From Adenophora triphylla var. japonica (taxonomy: Eukaryota; Streptophyta; Magnoliopsida; Asterales; Campanulaceae): a stretch of 64,000 nucleotides of DNA. Positions 52,540-63,393 of this stretch are shown one piece after another. Location: positions 682,001 to 746,000 of the forward strand of contig JAFEMH010000339.1 in assembly GCA_022495995.1 (NCBI GenBank). Direction: 5' to 3'. The notes below the pieces were generated by a model that was not told the DNA's origin, ran no database searches, and saw only the letters and a program-made list of their open reading frames with translations. Every line of letters begins with the position of its first letter. Position 1 is the first letter of the stretch. Made by a program: the position numbers and the translations under genes.

Positions 52540-54441
52540 CTCCCGATCATAGCGGGACGGCATGCGACGGTTTCGGAAATTGCGAGGGGCTGCTCTCGCT
52601 TGGAGTTTCATCTAAGGCTATTGAGTTTACCACTGTCGTTCGGGGGAATGGATTTCCGATGGTATTGGGACCACGAGGGCGTTCCAATTTTCCCTCCTTA
52701 ATGAGCCCACTGGACCACTGCTTAAGCACGAAGCAATTGTCGGTGGTGTGGCCGGTGTAGTTGTGGAAGGCGCGGATGCTTGCTCATATCCATGTTGGGT
52801 TTGGGAGTCTTCGGTTGGAAATTCTCGAGTGGTTTGAGAAGATTTCGTTTCACCCAGCTTCAAATACTTGACCCAGGGCATTTCAAGGTTGTCTAAATCT
52901 TTGGGCGTGGGAAGCGAGGGGATTGTTATTCTTTGGGGCGCTTGATCACGGTTTACTTGAGCTCCGTTACGAATGTAGTGTCTTGTTCATTGCTTCCTTT
53001 CCTTTGGTCGGGGCGGGGTTGAAGTTGCCGGGTTTGTTCGATAGCGGTAAGATGAGGCGGGGGTTCTTTGTTGCCTTTTGAAGACTCGAGTCTTTTCAAA
53101 CTTTGTCCGGCGTTGACCATGGCACGAAGATCCGGATAGAAATGGTGGGCGATCAAGGTCCTCAAAGATGGCTTGAGGCGGGAATGGAAGATGTCCATCT
53201 GCTCTTCTTTGGAAAGTGGATCCATTATCTCGCTTAGCTTCCGGTTCCATCTTTTGTAGAACTCGCCCTTTGGTTCGTCATCCTTTTGTTCGGTGGCTTG
53301 CGGGTCATGGTGGTTTTGTCTCCCATTCAAGGTTGGCACGATACTTCTCCGGGAAGATTTCAACGATTTGATCCCATGTGGAGCGGTTTTACGCCTTCAC
53401 GTTGAGGAACCACCTTAGTCTTTGTGGATTTGAGGGAATCTTTGAAAGTGATGCGCCATCTGTTGAGGGGTTGCCCCTTTGGCTCTCATACCTAGAACGT
53501 AGGTGTCGATGTGGGTTTTGGACATTACGTCTGTCAAACTTTTCCATTTCCGGTATCACGAACTTTGGAGGGAGAGGGACCACTTTGTTCGGATCGGTAG
53601 GCGGGAGGGAGTCCTTGAGAACTAGCTAGCTTGTCTTGCATGTCTTTCATTTGTTCGATCAGCCAAGCCATGTGAGGATCGGTGTATGAGGTGGGTTACC
53701 GTTTTCGGGAACGGAAGCGAAGATGGGGGTGGATTGGGCGATGGGATTGCCATTCGGGAGTCTTGGGGAGGTAGTTGAGTGTATACCAACCCATACCACA
53801 GGGTGTTGAAGTTCGGGGCGTGATTGCCGGGTCCGCTAAGGGTTGTGTTTGGGAAGCTGGGGAAATGATTCGTTAGCCTCGATTGGCGGACTAGCGGTGG
53901 CAAGCTTGAGATGTCGGGATATCCGCTCGGGATGCCCGTCCACAGTAAGCATGGGGACTTTTGATTGTGGTTGCGAGGCTCGTATAGAGGCAAAGGATTG
54001 AATCTGGGGATACCGAGATGCATTGGGATGCAGCGGAGCGAGCACGTATGTGTCTTTGTTAGTGCGAGCTTGGTGTGCGGGCGGGAAGTGGCATCTTTGA
54101 GGCGGGCATGTCGGAGCTTCTTGGCCCGCGCACAGGAGCTTTGAGCGAGAGCTGCTTTGCGTTCTTTGGGATCTCGTAGCTTGGCGGAGGCGGAACTTGC
54201 GATAGCTTTGGGAGGCCAGGAGGAGCCGGTATGTCTTCGTCCTCTATGAGAACAAAGGTTCCGTCGGGTTGGGAAGCTGCAGCTTGTTCCTCGAAGACGC
54301 AAGGTGTCTACGATCCGAGGCTTGTTGTTCCTCTTGGCGCTTCTTGATGGTTTCGAAGGCTCGCGGCACCTCCTCCATTGTGCAGAGGTTCCTTAGTGGC
54401 GGGGTTCCGTTTCCCTCACTGTTATACGTTGATCCCGTCAT
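52540..54441 (-). pseudogene. E4 gag, frameshifted
   Basis: The N-terminal helical region (54441-54244, FETIKKRQEEQQASDRRHL), a Pro-rich linker (54302-53622), and capsid pieces 53583-53389 (PPKFVIPEMEKFDRRN) and 53363-52953 (FYKRWNRKLSEIMDPLSKEE, LRAMVNAG). A zinc-knuckle-like FHNYTGHTTDNC is in another frame at about 52740-52775. Capsid is retained, unlike E3, but the frame is broken in several places. Confidence 0.85.
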
Positions 54442-55750
54442 GGGAGAGTAGCGGACGGTGCGGGCCGTTGAAGCTGGAAGGAGCTATCGGACCTTGTGAC
54501 CTCGATGCGAAAAGGCGGCTTCCGGGTATTCTCAACCACTCTCGGTTATTTGGAGGGTGACGGGCAAGGATTTAGACACGGGAATGGCCTAACGGGATAA
54601 AGGGGAAAGCTCACGTGGCATGCGGTTTCCGTTTCTTTTATTTCTTTTTTTTTTGTTGTTTTAATTTACTTAAAACATGTTTTCTCGAGAATCCTAGGTA
54701 GGTTGGAAAAGATTTCTCTTCTTTTTCGCAACTATGCTAGATCTGGGTCGATGGAGACCATACGTGCGGCTATAAGCCCCTCGTTTTGCACTGTATTTCG
54801 ACATCCCGGGGTGGACGGCCCGGGCGAGGGTCCTATAGTGCAAGCGGTTTCCACCGGCCTAAAAGAAAAATCGAACCTAAGGACCGAGCTGTCATGTTCG
54901 TTTTGATGCGTTAGCCATGTGAATAGTGAACCGAGCCGGCCACTAAGTCAAGATCGGAGTCAAGAGTTCGGCATGACCTCTCTTTACCTTGCTTGTGCAA
55001 GGGATGCAGTGACGTTAGGCGTTGGGTGGGTTATATTGTCATGGGCGACGTATCAAAGGCGTGATGACATGGTGTCATGTGAGCATGGATGTATATCGGG
55101 ACGGAACATCGTGCAGGTGTAGCTTGAGGAAATCAAGATCGAGTCAAGATTTTAGCATGACCTTTCATCGCTTTGCTTGCGCGAGGGATCTTGAGTTCCG
55201 AGCCTTGACTCGAGAAAATGGCCGGCATGGTATATGTATCAGTGTATGACACGGGCCAGGTAAAAACCAGCCGAGTGCGGACAGAGTGTGACTCAAGACT
55301 CAAACGTGCAGGGTTGACGCTTGGCTAGGATGGGATGTTTGGAATGATCCCGTGCGCGTCCAAGAGGCCTAGGAAGACCAAACGGACTGCAAGCGAGACC
55401 ACTCCGGGTTGAGGTTTGTAGTGTGCGATGTATCCGAGGCGGCCGGTGCGCGTAGCGTGCGGTGTAACCGAGGCGGCAGTGTGAGTAGAGTGCGGTGTAA
55501 CCGAGGCGGCGGTGCGCGTAGTGTGCGGTCTCTAAATTTCTTTTACGAGTAAAACGAAGTTTTTGAAGAATTTTAAATGTATGCACGAGATGTATATTGA
55601 TGCATTTTTTTTTTTTTTATTATTTTTGTAAAATAAAAAGTAAAGCACGTGCACACACACCTGGCTTGATTAAAGAAGGGGTAAATGAAAGTTTGACCCT
55701 CATCATCGTTTTAAAAATCTTTTGTTTTGTTTAAAAGTTTTAAAACAAAA
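54442..55750 (-). other. E4 leader
   Basis: Non-coding. It contains a diverged copy of the leader block shared by E2 and E3 (about 54760-54850), the hairpin at 54702-54732, and repeated phrases (GTGTAACCGAGGCGGC and variants) at about 55425-55530. Confidence 0.7.
54702..54732 (-). other. E4 pre-gag conserved hairpin
   Basis: On the minus strand GTTGCGAAAAAGAAGA, loop GAAA, TCTTTTCCAAC. The inner stem is like that of E3. Confidence 0.7.
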
Positions 55751-55766
55751 TATTCAGAGTCGCCAA
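55751..55766 (-). promoter_or_regulatory. E4 primer binding site, degenerate tRNA-Arg type
   Basis: On the minus strand TGGCGACTCTGAATA, 2 nt after the LTR. Only the first 11 bases fit the E5-type site TGGCGACTCTGCTGGGG. Confidence 0.65.
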
Positions 55767-55767
55767 C

Positions 55768-57247
55768 CGAAATTACCGGGATCAGGCTCGCGCGCGAGGA
55801 GGCCGAGGCATCTCGCATTCGTCGCTTTTCGGGAATGTTAGCCCGGATCCGAGAGGCAGCGCGTTCGCGCCCCGGCATCTGGCTTTATTCCGCTTCAGCG
55901 ATTAGTTGGAGGTGTCTCGCCGTTTGTTTTCGCATTTGTAGAGTCGCCACGCCGTTTTTATTAAGCCCAAAACAATGAAAAAGGGCATCAGTTTAAAGAT
56001 AATTTTAAACTGTTTTTGTGTGATGAGATTTTGAGTTCGGAGGTCAGATGACTCCTCGGGAAGAGAATATTAGAATATTAGAGCTCACCCGAGTCGCCTC
56101 GTAAAACGAGTCTTTCGGATACCCCTAATATCCTTTAAATGTTATGTGTGTGTGTGTGTGCTTTTAAAAATGCATGCTGTATCGGATGTCTACATTTTAT
56201 ACTATGTATGGAAATGTATTGAAATAGTAACGGAAGGAAGCCTTACCAATGTTGGTTTGTGTCTGTCTTCCGCAGGGGAATAGTGTTTGAGGTCGGAGTA
56301 GCGTTCCGGTATGGATCGGGATTGCTTCGGGAGGGGCCGGTTGTCTGCGGACAGAGTTTCGGCGTGAGTTGATGTTGCAGGCTGCGTTCGGGCAGAGGTT
56401 CGGCGTGCGTGGGGATCGTCGGGATCACTCGGGCAGAGGTTCGGCGTGCGTTGAGGTGGCAGGCTGCGTTCGGGCAGAGTTTCGGCGTGGTTTGGGATCG
56501 CCGGTTTGACTCGGAAAGAGCCGGGACACCGTGGAAAGACCAGGCAAGGCCTCGGAGTACCACGAGGGGCCTCAGAGTACCTCGAGAGTGCCTCGGGGCA
56601 GCGCGGGAGCGTCGCAGGAGAGCTCGGGAAGGCTTCGGAGCACCACGAGGGGACTCGAAAGGATCCGAAAGGGCCGGGAATGCCTCGGAAGGACTTAGAG
56701 GGGAAGCCAGAAGGCCTAGGGAGGAAGAGAGAAGTGGGAGATGTGTGAAAATGAGGAGGGGGAGCCCTCTATTTATAGTGCCAGATTTGGTGCAAAGAGG
56801 TCCGTACGGACCTCCACAGTAATCCGAGACTTTTGGTTTTCCTCGATTTGAGGGAATCTGTGATGATGGTGAATATTTTGAAATCATGATGTCCCCTGTG
56901 CAATAAGGTCCGTACGGACCAAGTTGACATGCAAAGAGGTCCGTACGGACCAACTCTGCCCGGGGAGGTAATCATTTTCCCTGGATTTGAGGGAATATTG
57001 TGGACTTTAAGAGGATTCAGTAATTATTAAAGCAAAGAGGTCCGTACGGACCATTATTGCTTTTCCAATTTTCTGAAAATTCCCAAAAGGTCCTTTTGTC
57101 CCTTTTTATCCCAGAAAGGCTCCTCCCTTGGTTTGGCTGGGGGTTTTGAGAGGGTTTTGAGTGCCAGAGGTCGTCGAGACTGCGTTGATGAGTCTGCGGT
57201 GTTTCCCGTGTGCTTGAAAGGGGGTGATCCAGATTGGGGTACTTACA
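55768..57247 (-). repeat. E4 5' LTR (right)
   Basis: A copy of 42264-43753 with few differences; its terminal CA has become CG on the element strand. TSD gtagg follows at 57248. Confidence 0.92.
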
Positions 57248-57252
57248 GTAGG

Positions 57253-57498
57253 CAGCCGGAAACGGTTCGGTCTAAAGCACAAATAAAAGACATACTTTGT
57301 CATTGACACATTGATCAGACCATGAAAGCGTCTCGAAAAACTCTAAAGCAGTTCACGTATTCATTACAGTTAAAAGCTTTTTGATGAGTCTAAGCCCTAT
57401 TCACTCCTACGAATTACAACCTGCTGAAAGAAACTAAGATACATAATCAAACTAATGTGTCTGCTACAACAAGAAAGAGATACTCGGAAAACTTGAGG
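57253..57498. other. E3 spacer after pol, right part
   Basis: Continues the text interrupted at 42263 (CAGCCGGAAACGGTTCGGTC), equivalent to E2 22870-23208. No gene. Confidence 0.8.
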
Positions 57499-59001
57499 TC
57501 ACTCTAAGCCGCTCGTACTGGCATCTCCCCTCTTCTTCCCCCTTCGGGTCTTCATCCTCTGAACAGGAAAAATGTCGGTCTTCCTCCTACCAAGCTCTGG
57601 TATAGGAACAGGATCTATCAAACCAGCCTCTGTCAGGGCCTTAGTGGCCCTAGCATCATCTCTCATCTCCTGTAGCCTAGCTGGTAGCATAGGAGCCCTC
57701 CTCTCCTGTCTCTTGACATAAGCCTCATAGTCGGTCACAACATCTCCGCTCATGTCGTGAGGGTTGGCCCTCCTCCTCTCCGAAACTGTCAGGTCCTCCG
57801 CACCCACAATGGCCTCACGCCGTCTCAAAATAGCCATCTGAGTCCCCCCCCCCAAATGCCTCTCGTACCAATCCAGGTACCAAGTGGTCAGGAACACAGG
57901 TCTCGGACACCAGAGGATAACCCGAGGAGGAAAGACGTCATACCTCCACACTCGGGAAAGAAATGGAAACACCGAAGGATCATCCATAGAAGCAGAAGCC
58001 ACCACCCTGGTGGCTATATCATCAAAGTCCTCCAAAGGAACCTGCTCCAAACCGAACTGTCTCAGAACCAAAGCCGGAATGTAAAAGCTGGACTGAGAAA
58101 GCCCCGGAAGCATAACTACGGGAGATCCGTCCTGAAGTATTCTCCGAGTCTCCACCCGCCAATGAGGCACCAACCATCTGATATCTTCAGTCTGACGGTC
58201 AGCCATCCAACGCTCCCACGAGCCCTGATCATCAAAATCCACCAAAACCCCTCTCCTGGCGAATGTCCGAGGCTTGATCATATCAGAAGTTTCCCGAAGA
58301 ACCCCCAGGCGCTCCATCAGCCACAAAGTCAAGAGAAACAGGCTGCCCCCGTGCATATACCGCCTCCCGGTAACCAGCCTGTCGAGATCATGAAAAGTCT
58401 CTCCCAAGATCAAAGGCACAACATCTCTGCCCAAGCGACAGTGAACGACTACATCTAGCAGAGCCCGATGACAGATCCCAAAAGAATAAACCATGAACAA
58501 GGTCCCGAACATGCAAAGTGCAAAGGCATCCCAATAGGCATCATCCACCAAGCCTAAGCCCCTAAATCTTTCAGGGAGACCAGAAATGTTAAAATGATCG
58601 GGACCACAGATCATACCTTGTGCTTCCTTCGAGGAAAGATGAAGAAGGTTGCACAGCTTGTCAACAAAAGAGGCTCCTCCGGGCAAAGGAATTGCAATCT
58701 CCTCTACCTCAGGACCACCAAGCAAAGCCCGAAATTCTTCAACAGTCGGGACCATTTCATTGTAAGAGAAGTAAAAAACGTGCCTTCTAGTGTCCCAAAA
58801 TGAGGAAGAAGCTCTCAAAAGATCATAATCCGGAATTAATTCCTTGAGAGACCACAAGCATCGTATCTTGTACCTTTCTTCAAAGAATGGCCTCCTCTCA
58901 TGCAAAATCTCCCGGCACCACTCTTTAAACTTGGTGAAGAATTGCATTTGAGAATTTTGGGACAATTTGGGTGGATTTTGCATGCTCACAATTCTCTCCA
59001 T
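57499..59001 (-). CDS. E3 P2: intact 500-residue PMD-like/DUF7745-like protein
   Basis: A single-exon open frame antisense to pol. Start MERIVSMQNP at 59001, the first ATG after the putative promoter. The core is at about residues 68-105 (FWDTRRHVFYFSYNEMVP, then FRALLGGPEVEEI). Later blocks shared with E2 and E4: AFALCMFGTLFMVYSFGICH, VVPLILGETFHDLDR, IRWLVPHWR. The C-terminus is basic (RMKTRRGKKRG), a possible nuclear signal. It resembles plant mobile/DUF7745-type domains by motif. No enzymatic residues can be named. It is fully open in an element whose Gag and integrase are broken. Likely nuclear; function unknown. Confidence 0.88.
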   Translation of the reverse strand: MERIVSMQNPPKLSQNSQMQFFTKFKEWCREILHERRPFFEERYKIRCLWSLKELIPDYDLLRASSSFWDTRRHVFYFSYNEMVPTVEEFRALLGGPEVEEIAIPLPGGASFVDKLCNLLHLSSKEAQGMICGPDHFNISGLPERFRGLGLVDDAYWDAFALCMFGTLFMVYSFGICHRALLDVVVHCRLGRDVVPLILGETFHDLDRLVTGRRYMHGGSLFLLTLWLMERLGVLRETSDMIKPRTFARRGVLVDFDDQGSWERWMADRQTEDIRWLVPHWRVETRRILQDGSPVVMLPGLSQSSFYIPALVLRQFGLEQVPLEDFDDIATRVVASASMDDPSVFPFLSRVWRYDVFPPRVILWCPRPVFLTTWYLDWYERHLGGGTQMAILRRREAIVGAEDLTVSERRRANPHDMSGDVVTDYEAYVKRQERRAPMLPARLQEMRDDARATKALTEAGLIDPVPIPELGRRKTDIFPVQRMKTRRGKKRGDASTSGLE

Positions 59002-59090
59002 GGTTTTTCTCTCCTTCCCGAAAATGGCTGTTTGAACTGGTGGTTGAAGAAGGTGTTTGAATTTGAAATAAAGGAAAACCAGATCTGAAG

Positions 59091-59134
59091 CAAAATTAAA
59101 GGACAGTGTCAGAAAGCTGTCCTATCCGCGCGGA
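59091..59134 (-). promoter_or_regulatory. E3 P2 promoter: CCGNNCGG palindrome and TATA-like box
   Basis: TCCGCGCGGA (59125-59134), then CTTTAATTTTG (minus strand, about 59091-59101), spacing about 24 bp. Same palindrome as the E3 LTR. Confidence 0.7.
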
Positions 59135-59442
59135 CATAAATGCCATCACCAGAAAAAAATCTGCAACAGTCCAAACTGCTGCACCACGGAGGAATATTTC
59201 ATCCCGGTCACTCGAAACCTGTGCAAAGCCTGCCCAAACAGTTCACATACCAAACATTCACACCCTTGCCAAATAACCAGGGCTCATGTAACAGTGCATT
59301 TCATTCATGATAGATAAAATAAAATAAGATCCTAAATTATTACATTCCAAAAAAAAAAAGAGAGAGTGTGCATAAGAAAAAAAAAACTGTATCTGCCAAA
59401 AAAAAAATAGGTACAATCTCAGAAGTCGGTCTCAGAAAATCG
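59135..59442 (-). other. E3 P1-P2 spacer
   Basis: No gene. Its text around 59215-59285 is what E1 shows just before the E3 insertion at 32679. A/T-rich near the P1 stop (about 59350-59410). Confidence 0.75.
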
Positions 59443-61453
59443 TCAGTCAGAATCCTCGGTGGCCGGTGCTTTCCCCCGACCCCTCTTGCGGCTCGGGCCC
59501 GCCTCCTCGGTAGCCATGAATGTCTCGGGCTTAGAATCATCGTCCTCGTCTCCGGAAGAAGGCTCGTCAGGACCAACCGGCACGCTCTGATACGGCAAAC
59601 CAAGATCTGCTAAGAAGTCATATCCGAAGGTGAATGCGTCGGACTCCTAGACGTGTGAAGAAGACCCACCATGATGCCAGACATGCCCCTGCCCGTACGG
59701 ATCCCCGAGAATGACGTGGTCCGAAGCGGCACCTGGCCCAGGATCTATGAGAGGAGAAAGAGGAGTCTCAGAAGAACGTTCAGAAGGCTCAGGGGAAGTC
59801 TCCCGCTCGACAGGCGCCGGCTGTGCTCGCCTCGCTCTAGCCTGAGGGGCTCCACAAGCCACCATCCTCCTGATGAATCTCTTAGCCCCGATCACCTGCT
59901 TCGTCAGCTTCTCCACGACGACCTCCGGAAACTGCACGGAAGCAAAAGTGTCAGAAATAGTTGAGACGAAAAATGATGACAGGAAAGAAAGGAAAAGACA
60001 GAAGCAAAAAAAAAAAGGGGTGGGAAGGAGAAGCCGTACCTTCATACCCGGACGAGGCTGAAAAGCTCGTGGAAGCCGCTCAGGCTGAGGGATCTGCACC
60101 CTCAATCAGACCCCATCCTAGACATATGAAAAGTCCATCCGCGGGTACCGTACGATCCCTACCCCCTCTCTCTCAAGGACCTGGGCCATCCTCAACCTCC
60201 TCAAGATAAATACCGGATACTGCTCAATCGCCACGAATGCCGAGAAGTGCTGGCCACCGCGGTAATCGCCCCAGGTCTCCGACCTCTCGCTCGGATGCAT
60301 CATGTCGGTGGGAGGCTCCACTGGAGCCATCAAAGGCGAGTTCACGCCATGCTGACGCGTCACTCTCTCTCCCAAATAATACAAGTCGCAAGTCAAGCCC
60401 CTCAAAATCCTCCGCTGCACGGTCCATGTCTCAGCACCCTTCAGCTGCTCTACATCGAAGCGCTCCCAGGGATAAAATATCATCCTCTCATCTGTCTCAG
60501 CCCTCGTCAAAGGCAGGCACTCCCTGTACTTAAGGGTCGTGCGCCCCTTAGAACCTATCTTCTCCCGGGCATACTTGGACCAGGAGAGCATGGCCGGATA
60601 AGCCCCGATGTACTCCGCCGGCTGCCGCCACATCGTGACGTGAAAGAACCTCGAGCCCATACACCGAAAGGGAAAAATCCCATCAATCCGGTGCAAAAAA
60701 AAAAAAAGAGGAATACGAAAAGAGAAAGCAAAAGAAAGCTTGTACCTCCGGAGGAAACTCGAAGCATGTCAAAGAGGCGCGGCCTTCCGGCTATATCGAT
60801 CCAAGGCAAAATAGAGCTCTGCCGGCCACTGCCTCTCCCAAGAGACCTCCCGGCCATCTCCACATCCTCCAAACTCCTCAGCAAAGCAAACATCGCCGTC
60901 CCCTCGGCGTGTCCAAAAAGTGTGCTCGAAAAGGCAAACCACAAGAAAGCCCTGGCAACCTGCACCGCACCCACTCTCTCGTCCCCAGCCTTGTAATTCC
61001 CGATGGTCTCCACGATCTTTCCGTAGACCACGGCATACTCCATCTCCATCCCCTTTTTGGGAATGGGGGTAAAGCCCAGAAGCTCCTGCAGGTCCCGATC
61101 ACTGTAGCCGTCTCTCCACTCAATGCTCCGTCCTTTAAAGGACAGACCAGTAATCGCAGCGTAATCGGAGGGTGTAACCGTGGCCTCCCCCCCCAGAAAA
61201 AATGGAATGTGTGGGTAGCGTCCCACCAATGATGTGCCAAAGCAAAAATCAGACCCTTGCTCTTGGAGAACTTGACCAGCCCCCTCAGGCACTCGATAAA
61301 GTCATACAGCCCGGTCCCAATGACGATCTGTCTCGGACTCATCAAAGTTCCTCGGCCCAAGACTGGAAGCCGGTCCCACAGGTCAACCACAGACTCCACT
61401 GATCCTCGAGTCTTCATTTTGTTCAGCTGCTGCGTCACGAAGCGATCTCCACC
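59443..61453 (-). pseudogene. E3 P1: plant-mobile-domain gene, exons 2-4, decayed
   Basis: Exon 2 is 61453-60746 (acceptor TTGCAG), exon 3 about 60668-60040 and exon 4 59931-59443; exon 1 lies beyond E5. Close to E1 P1: THTFHFFWG, WRDGYSDRDLQELLGF, MWRQPAEYIGAYPAMLSWS. Lesions: one extra base in a run of eight G (about 61192) and a compensating loss near 60855, the exon 3 acceptor AG destroyed (about 60668), one base missing soon after, TAG after DFSYV (about 60119) and TAG after SSSHV (59649). The tail is acidic (SGDEDDDSKPE). Not functional, unlike P2 next to it. Confidence 0.85.
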
Positions 61454-61601
61454 CTGCAATTGAAAAAAAAAAAGAGTCAAAAAAAAAATTTGCATTAAAA
61501 AAAAATTGCATTCAAAAAATTAGCATTCAAAAAAAATTGCATTAAAAAAAAAAGAAGAACATACACATGCATCATAGACATAAAATTTTGAAAAAAAAAA
61601 T
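61454..61601 (-). other. E3 P1 intron 1, proximal part
   Basis: A- or T-rich repeats (AAAAAATTGCATT-type phrases) up to the E5 insertion. No gene. Confidence 0.75.
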
Positions 61602-62640
61602 TGTTAGTACCCGGCCCGAAAAAAAGCATTTTTAATGTCTGGCTCGGTTTAATTAATGAGAAACCCTAATAATCCCTCAAACCCTTCATCCGTACCTGCG
61701 CCGTCATTGTTGGCGTGGAAGGTACGCCAGATCGAAGTGCCGATCGGCCCTTTACCCGTGGTATGGCCGATCGACCCTTTTTTATAGTGCCGATCGACCC
61801 TTTAACCCTAGTGCCGATCGACCCTTCAGTCGGCCCAGCCCAGATACCGAAGCACTATAAATAAGTGTGCCCGGCTCCCCATATACACACACAATTCATT
61901 CGGGAGAAGCGAGATTACACTTGCTTTACCCGTATTTCTTCCTACTCTCTTCGAATCGCCCTAGATTCGACCCCAAAGTCTTGCTACAATTGGTAAGACT
62001 CTTTTTAATATTTTTGTTCCCTATTATTATTGTCTTATTATATTTGCATGCTTATTATATTTTAATTGTTCCTTTATGCTAGATTTAGGACTGTTTTAAT
62101 ATATTTAAATATGCAATAGCCGAGGATGATCTAAGGTTTCGCCCAAGAAACCTAATGGATCTAGGAACTATTTCTTACCTTCCACCTTAGTTATAATTAT
62201 CCCATGATCAACAATCCCCCAAGGATGAACGTTGATTAGTGCACCTTCCGAGGGCCTAACTCAAAGGTTCTAGGGTGTGATCATCAATTAATTCTTTCTC
62301 TCCCCTCCTCCTTATGCATGATCCCGTTTCTTCTATCTATTCCTGTAAACACCGCACACAACCAACACCCCACATGCTAGAAAGACCGATTCGTCGGGCA
62401 ATAGGAGTGATAACGTTTCTTCTTCTGTTGTAACTTGACCCCCGAACCCAATTAACTGTTTAGCCTTTTTTCAAAGCTTTGGGCTATATCAAAGTGGCGT
62501 GGCGACTCTCGAAATTAAACTAATATTTTAATATGATTTAAAGCGAGTGTCACTAAATTAATATCCCATTTCGGTCCGACTTCCATAATTATTTATTTCA
62601 AACCTCCGAATGCGCGTTGCATCGGGACGGGGTATTCACA
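61602..62640 (+). repeat. E5 5' LTR
   Basis: 1039 bp, TGTTAGTACCCGGCCC...GGTATTCACA. Like the other LTRs it contains a CGTTTCTTCTTCTG..AACTTGACCCCCGAACCC block and AGTGGCGTGGCGACTCTCG (62492 on). Confidence 0.88.
61739..61862 (+). promoter_or_regulatory. E5 LTR promoter: four GCCGATCGRC sites and TATA box
   Basis: GCCGATCGGC at 61739-61748 and GCCGATCGAC at 61766, 61789 and 61813, then CTATAAATAAG at 61854. The first is a perfect CCG-NN-CGG palindrome; the others have one changed base. Confidence 0.75.
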
Positions 62641-62641
62641 G

Positions 62642-62661
62642 TGGCGACTCTGCTGGGGAAC
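62642..62661 (+). promoter_or_regulatory. E5 primer binding site, tRNA-Arg type
   Basis: TGGCGACTCTGCTGGGGAAC, one base after the LTR; differs from E2/E3 by CTCTG for CTCCG. Confidence 0.85.
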
Positions 62662-63305
62662 TGTTTTGAAATTTTTTCAAACTAAGTGGGTCAGACTTTC
62701 GTTTTCTTGTATGGTGTTGTATTTTACTTCCTTTTTCTTTTTCTCCTATTCTTAACTGCTGCATTGCATGCATGCATCTCATAAAAAAAATCTTTCTCTT
62801 TTTTCCTTAAAAAAAAGAATTAGACTTTTACCTCACACTACCACTAGAGTCCGTGTCACCTTTGCCACGGCTACCCCTTAACCCTTCGGAGAAGCCAAAG
62901 TGCGGAAAGTGTAGTGATCATGTTGCCTCCCTTAGGAGTCTCACTTGGCCATCCACTCATCGGTGCGCTTCGGTGCACGGTGGGAGCTGAAATCTAACCC
63001 TTGTGTCACCCACTTTGCTAAGAATACACTCCTTGTGATCGGTTGGTTTGACTAGCTTTTTCATGTAGACAATTAATAAGGTCTTTATGTTGAGTCACTA
63101 CGAATCAGTGATATCTCAAGATCTATAGAGAGAAAAGAGCACAAAAAATTTGATTTCCTTTTAAAAGGATGTGCCATGTAAGGTCGAGTGCTTGTTAAAA
63201 GATCTTGTCTTATCATAGGTCTGTAGTACTTCCCATAAATATCATCTTAAATGTCTATATGAGACGGTTAGTCGTTAGGATCCACCACTTTAGGACCTTT
63301 AGTTA
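62662..63305 (+). other. E5 leader, left part
   Basis: Non-coding T-rich text; no gene or clear repeat. It lacks the leader block shared by E2, E3 and E4 in recognisable form. Confidence 0.65.
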
Positions 63306-63333
63306 GTTGCGAAAAAGGGGTATCCCTTCCAAC
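63306..63333 (+). other. E5 pre-gag conserved hairpin
   Basis: GTTGCGAAAAAGGGG, loop TA, TCCCTTCCAAC. The inner AAGGG/CCCTT pairing differs from E3/E4 but stays complementary. Confidence 0.7.
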
Positions 63334-63393
63334 CAAGAGTAGGTTCTATAAAATAGAGGGCTTTTTGTAAATAAAGTGCTTAACTATCCCTCA

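Larger units (their letters stand above)
42264..57247 (-). mobile_element. E4: RT-less Tat/Ogre-like element with antisense genes
   Basis: A 15.0-kb minus-strand element with LTRs of 1490 (left, 3') and 1480 bp (right, 5') that are nearly identical, and TSD gtagg at 42259-42263 and 57248-57252. Gag, a protease trace and integrase remain in decayed form; RT and both RNase H domains are absent. The plus strand carries a truncated P1 and a broken P2. Removing E4 reunites E3's spacer text. Confidence 0.93.
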
